Assembly: GCA_022865545.1 (NCBI GenBank)
Contig: JALHTA010000319.1
Location: forward strand, 1 to 8,091
Reading direction: 5' to 3'
Length of the DNA: 8,091 nt
Source: Actinomycetota bacterium
GTDB lineage: Bacteria > Actinomycetota > Humimicrobiia > Humimicrobiales > Humimicrobiaceae
Below are positions 5,076-8,091 of the stretch, in pieces. The notes under the pieces are model-generated. The model saw nothing but the letters and a program-made list of their open reading frames with translations. It searched no databases and had not been told where the DNA came from. Positions within the stretch are counted from its first letter, which is position 1; each line of letters begins with the position of its first letter. Position numbers and translations under genes: made by a program.

Positions 5076-5213
5076 TTAAGCTGTTTTAAGTTCAATATTT
5101 AATATTTCGATCTGTGAAGATAATTCAATAATTTTATAGTAATATTTAGTTCTAAACGTGTTCAATGTCCCCAACCACTTAAGACAACTACGTAGTGTAT
5201 TTCTTAAGAGCAT
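5076..5213 (-). pseudogene. Short ORF ending in a recombinase-tail peptide (45 aa)
   Basis: The minus-strand frame from an ATG at 5211-5213 reads MLLRNTLRSCLKWLGTLNTF then RTKYYYKIIELSSQIEILNI and ends ELKTA. The WLGTLNTFRT block corresponds to WLARVAKFRT at the end of the serine-recombinase remnant and to WLATVRNVRT in repeats A, B and C. It is therefore likely the detached 3' end of another recombinase gene. No catalytic domain is present. The ATG may be fortuitous. Confidence 0.4.
5136..5173 (-). repeat. Repeat E2 (38-bp direct repeat of E1)
   Basis: It is identical to 47-84 over 38 bases, in the same orientation and 5,089 bases apart, with weaker similarity to the left. Unlike E1, its reading frame keeps the leading tryptophan (WLGTLNTFRT). 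E1 precedes repeat A, and E2 precedes repeat B, each pair enclosing one cargo gene. Confidence 0.85.
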
Positions 5214-5284
5214 AACACTTAAAAATCCCAATTAAATAACAAAGGTTATATAATATTTTTTAACACAATAATAAAACAACTATT

Positions 5285-5720
5285 ATATATAATCTACTTA
5301 GGAGTAACTTATGAAGAAAATATAGAGTTTACCTTAGATGATAATGTAAGCTTACTTACTACAGAGAAGGTCAAGGTAGTACTTAATGATAGCAGTGATA
5401 CATATACCCTTAGTGCTACTGCTAACAATTCAGAAGGCAGCACTTCAGCTTCCATTAATCTCTCTTGGGGATGTGAAGAAGATGTAGTCGGCAAAGAGGA
5501 TATGGAAGAGACCGAAGAAGTGACTACCGAAGATGAAGAGGAGACTGCTGAGGATCAAGAGGTAGTTGAAGAACAGGATAATCAAGGCGAAGTACTGGAA
5601 GGAGATCCTCTCCCTCCAGATCTATCAATCTTTATCTATGAAGGTCTCATATATTCAACTTCAGATGATGTTTGCTACTAACGTATAGCATCTGAACTAT
5701 ACGGTAATCCCTCATTTGAA
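5285..5720 (+). pseudogene. Relic of an Ig-like repeat protein related to the 480-aa gene
   Basis: An open frame without a usable start reads EENIEFTLDDNVSLLTTEKV, then SDTYTLSATANNSEGSTSAS and INLSWGC. An acidic linker rich in E, D and T (about 45 residues) follows, then PPDLSIFIYEGLIYSTSDDV and CY. These correspond to the end of one Ig-like domain, a linker and the start of the next, as in the intact protein at 5923-7365 (FTLEATATNSQGTASDS; CYYRVKAYITGNP). A TAA at 5679-5681 replaces the second tyrosine codon of CYYR, after which the frame continues as RIASELYGNPS. The sequence is then cut by repeat B. An ATG after AGGAG at 5311 opens only four codons. Both ends of the original gene are lost. 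Confidence 0.75.
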
Positions 5721-5761
5721 GCCATTATTGCGGTTCTAACATTGCGTACAGTTGCCAGCCA
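5717..5761 (-). repeat. Repeat B (recombinase-tail repeat, class 1)
   Basis: The 39-base core 5723-5761 matches repeats A and C with one or two changes, including a G-to-T in the GGCCAGCCA end. On the minus strand it encodes WLATVRNVRTAIM, then runs out into the Ig-like relic (ASNEGLPYSS). Similarity with A and C is shorter on this side than between A and C themselves. It truncates the Ig-like relic. Confidence 0.85.
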
Positions 5762-5843
5762 ATTATCTAATAATATTATGGGTATAATATTCGAATAATT
5801 TTTCTAATAAATTAACTTTATTCTATCCGATTATACTCATTTT

Positions 5844-5872
5844 TTGACTTCATAATCCCCTTATAATAAAAT
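5844..5872 (+). promoter_or_regulatory. Promoter of the 480-aa surface-protein gene
   Basis: TTGACT (5844-5849) and TAAAAT (5867-5872) are 17 bases apart. An alternative TATAAT lies at 5862-5867 but would be too close. The leader would be about 45 bases, ending in AGGAGG. Confidence 0.55.
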
Positions 5873-5922
5873 ACTTTGAATATTATAAAAAATATCTATA
5901 GCTATTCTTCAGGAGGGTCAAT

Positions 5923-7365
5923 ATGTTATGTAAATTCTGTGGTGCTAAAAATCCCGATGATTCCCTGTTCTGTAAAAAATGCGGTAAAAGTCTGGAAAAA
6001 AAAGCAACTGAAGTTAAAGCTCTGAACAAAATAACTCCTCAAAAAGATAAACCCGGAAGCAAGCTACCTTTAATACTGGGAATAACCATACCCCTTGGTA
6101 TCATAATAATAGCAATAATACTTGTATTTACTGGTATTATCCCACTGCTTAACCAAAATGAACCAGTAGCTGATGCTGGAGAAGATATAAATACATCAGT
6201 TGGAGAGGTAATAATATTGAATGGCAGTGGTTCCTATGATTCAGATGGAGACAATTTAATATATTTATGGGAGGTAGATGATAGAAACTACGAGGGAGAG
6301 ACCATAGAGATGATTATTGAAAAGCAAGGTGTCTATACTGCAAAACTACTAGTACAAGATTCCCGTTATTCCAGTACCGACTCAGTAATAATAACTGTAA
6401 ATCGCAAAAATAATACTGAGAACCAGGTACAAGAAGATACTGAAATAATTGAATGGGAATATGAAGAGCTTAAATCAATACCATGGAGTGAAGCTAAGGA
6501 TTATATAGGAGAAACAGTAATGGTATATGGTCCTGTTGTTGCCACTTATTATGATAAAGAAATTGATGGAGGAACAACATTTTTGAATATTGGTAAGGAT
6601 TACCCAGATCCAGAAGGATTCTCTGCATGGATCCCTGGCCCATATAGATCAAAATTTTCCCAGGCGCCAGAAATATATTATTCTGTAAAAAGTATTTCTG
6701 TTACAGGTTTAATAGTAGAGGTTGATGGTATTCCACATATGAAAGTTACGGATCCAAGCCAGATAAGTATTGTTGAAGAAGTTGAAGAGGTAGCGGAGGA
6801 ACCAAAATCAGAACCTGACATAGAACCTATCACCGAAGAGGAGCAGGAAGAAGAACCAGCTGAAGGGGTGCTATCAGCTCCAACTGTCAGGTTAGAAATA
6901 ATTGAAGGTCCTTCATTTTCACAACTCGGTGATAATACCTGTTACTACAGAGTAAAAGCGTATATTACTGGTAATCCTACTCCAACAATATCTTTTAATA
7001 AGGATGATAGCATGGGTTCATTAGGAGGAGGTATCTCACAGGTAAACCTGCATAATAAAGGCGAATCTTTTACATTGGAAGCTACTGCCACTAACTCTCA
7101 GGGTACTGCCTCTGATTCAATAACCTTGATACATACCTGTCAGGACCATATTCCGATTCTGGTCAAAAATGATACTGGCGGAACCCTGACCCTGAGTATA
7201 AGTGGGCCAGGTAATTATAACTTCAGTATTCCTCCTGGACAGCAAAATATATATGTAATCCCTGGTACTTATAATTATACAGCTAAGGGTTGCGGAGGTG
7301 CAGTATTGTCTGGAACATATGATCTATCCAAATCTGGGGATGAATGGGATTTCTGGTGTCAGTGA
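5923..7365 (+). CDS. Membrane-anchored zinc-ribbon/PKD/Ig-like protein
   Basis: This 480-residue protein begins with a zinc ribbon (C3-x2-C6 and C17-x2-C20, of the MxCxxCGA...FCxxCG type) and a basic linker. One hydrophobic membrane span follows at about residues 48-76. The outside part starts with a PKD-like domain at about 80-160 (AGEDINTSVGEVIILNGSGS, then YDSDGDNLIYLWEVDD). It continues with an OB-fold-like region at about 175-283 (IGETVMVYGPVV; SVTGLIVEVDGIPH) and an acidic Glu/Pro linker. It ends with an Ig-like domain at about 315-405 and a beta-rich C-terminal domain containing several cysteines. AGGAGG at 5911-5916, six bases before ATG, fixes the start. It is probably a cell-surface sensor or adhesion protein with a cytoplasmic zinc ribbon, but its ligand is unknown. 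A related relic precedes it, and repeats B and C flank it. Confidence 0.75.
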   Translation: MLCKFCGAKNPDDSLFCKKCGKSLEKKATEVKALNKITPQKDKPGSKLPLILGITIPLGIIIIAIILVFTGIIPLLNQNEPVADAGEDINTSVGEVIILNGSGSYDSDGDNLIYLWEVDDRNYEGETIEMIIEKQGVYTAKLLVQDSRYSSTDSVIITVNRKNNTENQVQEDTEIIEWEYEELKSIPWSEAKDYIGETVMVYGPVVATYYDKEIDGGTTFLNIGKDYPDPEGFSAWIPGPYRSKFSQAPEIYYSVKSISVTGLIVEVDGIPHMKVTDPSQISIVEEVEEVAEEPKSEPDIEPITEEEQEEEPAEGVLSAPTVRLEIIEGPSFSQLGDNTCYYRVKAYITGNPTPTISFNKDDSMGSLGGGISQVNLHNKGESFTLEATATNSQGTASDSITLIHTCQDHIPILVKNDTGGTLTLSISGPGNYNFSIPPGQQNIYVIPGTYNYTAKGCGGAVLSGTYDLSKSGDEWDFWCQ

Positions 7366-7401
7366 GGTTGGGAAGTCTAATAGGAATATGATTTTATATA
7401 A

Positions 7402-7479
7402 TTAAATTAATTCAGGTATAAAAATATCCTCACCTGCGGTCATTATCGCGGTTCTAACATTGCGTACAGTGGCCAGCCA
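7402..7479 (-). repeat. Repeat C (recombinase-tail repeat, class 1)
   Basis: The core 7441-7479 matches repeat A, and similarity continues left to the stop codon at 7402-7404. The minus-strand frame reads WLATVRNVRTAIMTAGEDIF then IPELI and stops. It keeps the frame and the D-I-F-I-P-E-L end of copy A although bases differ, which supports coding origin. The right end is again ...GGCCAGCCA, with unrelated sequence beyond. Confidence 0.88.
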
Positions 7480-7652
7480 AAGGGAAAATATTTAGCTATC
7501 TAATAATAGGTAGGATTATAGAAAAAAGAGTATATAAGTAATCAAGAAAAGAATCACTTTATTATGAGTAAAGCGTTAAAGCTATCTCAGTAAAACTCTT
7601 TAAGTGGGAATAATAAATATTTCTCATACCCTTTTTATCAGTTCTGATTATT
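7480..7652. other. AT-rich intergenic stretch
   Basis: I see no gene, RNA gene or clear terminator between repeat C and the end of the URO-D-like gene. The sequence is AT-rich with short A and T runs. Confidence 0.4.
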
Positions 7653-8091
7653 TTAATAATAACCATACTTATGAACAGCCTTTATCATTGCAATATAGTT
7701 TTCAGGCCTGACTCCCGGATGTATGGAATTGGACGAGCTTATTATATATCCCCCGCCGGGTGAGGCTATATCAATAGTCTCCTTTACGATCCTGTCGACC
7801 TCATCTATTGAACCTTTCGGAAGAAGTTCCTGGCAGTCTATATTACCTACTATGCAGGCTTTATCCTTCAAATATTCCTTGACCTCGCCTATGTCCATGC
7901 ATTGGGGCTGAATAGGGTGAATGCCATCAAATCCTACCTCGATCAGGTCGTCAAGGATCTGCCAGATATTACCATCAGAGTGCTTTATTATCTTAAGATC
8001 CTTACTATGTGAATATTCTACAATTTTTGCCAGGTATGGTTTTACATATTCTTTAAAATGGTCCGGAGACATTATAAGGTTTTCACTCCCC
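7653..8091 (-). CDS. URO-D/MtaA-like methyltransferase, partial
   Basis: This is the C-terminal part of a uroporphyrinogen-decarboxylase superfamily protein. The family includes the MtaA/CmuA-type corrinoid-dependent methyltransferases of anaerobes as well as true HemE. The frame is open to the right edge of the window (GSENLIMSPDHFKEYV), so the ATG at 8070-8072 is internal and the gene is cut by the window, not by a mutation. Visible family features are the helix FKEYVKPYLAKIVEYSHSKD, the strand-turn IKHSDGNIWQILDDLIEVGF with G-x-H-P-I-Q, the block GNIDCQELLPKGS, and PGGGYIISSSNSIHPGVRPE before a final helix. HSDG stands where MtaA-type enzymes have an H-x-C-G zinc motif, so a catabolic or salvage role with altered metal binding is possible. 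It does not look like HemE. The substrate cannot be told. Confidence 0.82.
   Translation of the reverse strand, partial: GSENLIMSPDHFKEYVKPYLAKIVEYSHSKDLKIIKHSDGNIWQILDDLIEVGFDGIHPIQPQCMDIGEVKEYLKDKACIVGNIDCQELLPKGSIDEVDRIVKETIDIASPGGGYIISSSNSIHPGVRPENYIAMIKAVHKYGYY

Noticed and set aside
5309..5494. 61-aa minus-strand frame in the Ig-like relic
   Set aside because: The plus strand matches the downstream intact gene. The minus frame is low-complexity serine/leucine shadow.
798..7479. Repeats as integron attC sites
   Set aside because: The copies do not show paired RYYYAAC/GTTRRRY ends with a long imperfect hairpin, and no tyrosine integron integrase is seen. D2 points to a serine recombinase.
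798..7479. Repeats as a CRISPR array
   Set aside because: Copies are separated by hundreds to thousands of bases containing genes, not by uniform short spacers.
7723..7911. 62-aa plus-strand frame at the right edge
   Set aside because: It is antisense to the conserved URO-D-like gene.

Overview
The window looks like an accessory region from a low-GC, probably anaerobic, uncultured bacterium. The genes use the standard code and several have clear Shine-Dalgarno sites and sigma70-like promoters. Bacterial-type gene families (RhuM, HicAB, HigA, serine recombinase) are mixed with a DUF211 gene, a family mostly described from archaea, and with DUF2284 and uroporphyrinogen-decarboxylase-like genes common in anaerobes. 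An Atribacterota/JS1-like or similar source is possible, but this is a guess from gene content only.

Layout. 1-258: a 38-bp repeat (E1) and an orphan signal-peptide-like ORF. 259-801: a DUF2284 cysteine-rich protein (+). 798-878: repeat A. 1037-2358: a promoter, a 27-codon ORF, a full-length RhuM gene (+), then the C-terminal stub of a HigA antitoxin. 2427-3075: a hicB-hicA toxin-antitoxin cassette (-) bracketed by two perfect 31-bp direct repeats, D1 and D2. 3037-3431: the broken C-terminal end of a large serine recombinase (-), which contains D2. 3442-3543: a scrap of a TolB/PD40 propeller repeat (-). 3542-4146: a truncated SLOG/Rossmann-like gene and a small zinc-finger gene (+), both apparently frameshifted. 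4162-4985: small genes on the minus strand, including DUF211 with a TTG start. 5076-5213: repeat E2 inside a short minus-strand ORF. 5285-5761: a relic of an Ig-like-repeat protein cut off by repeat B. 5923-7365: an intact membrane-anchored zinc-ribbon/PKD/Ig-like protein (+). 7402-7479: repeat C. 7653 to the right edge: a partial URO-D/MtaA-like gene (-).

The unifying feature is a set of seven short repeats in three sequence classes (A/B/C, D1/D2, E1/E2). All read in the same direction on the minus strand as a similar peptide, W-L-[AG]-[TR]-[VL]-x-x-[FV]-R-T followed by a short tail (E1 lacks the leading W). D2 is demonstrably the 3' end of a serine-recombinase gene. Five copies end at exactly the same base (plus strand ...CAGCCA), beyond which all flanks differ. 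This suggests that the 3' end of a recombinase gene also serves as an attachment site, and that small cargo modules (hicAB, Ig-like proteins, DUF2284, RhuM and others) have been joined at it, giving a cassette-like mosaic. That model is inference. The repeats, shared boundary and reading frames are visible directly. Three probable one-base homopolymer contractions between 3.16 and 4.10 kb indicate local gene decay or sequencing error.
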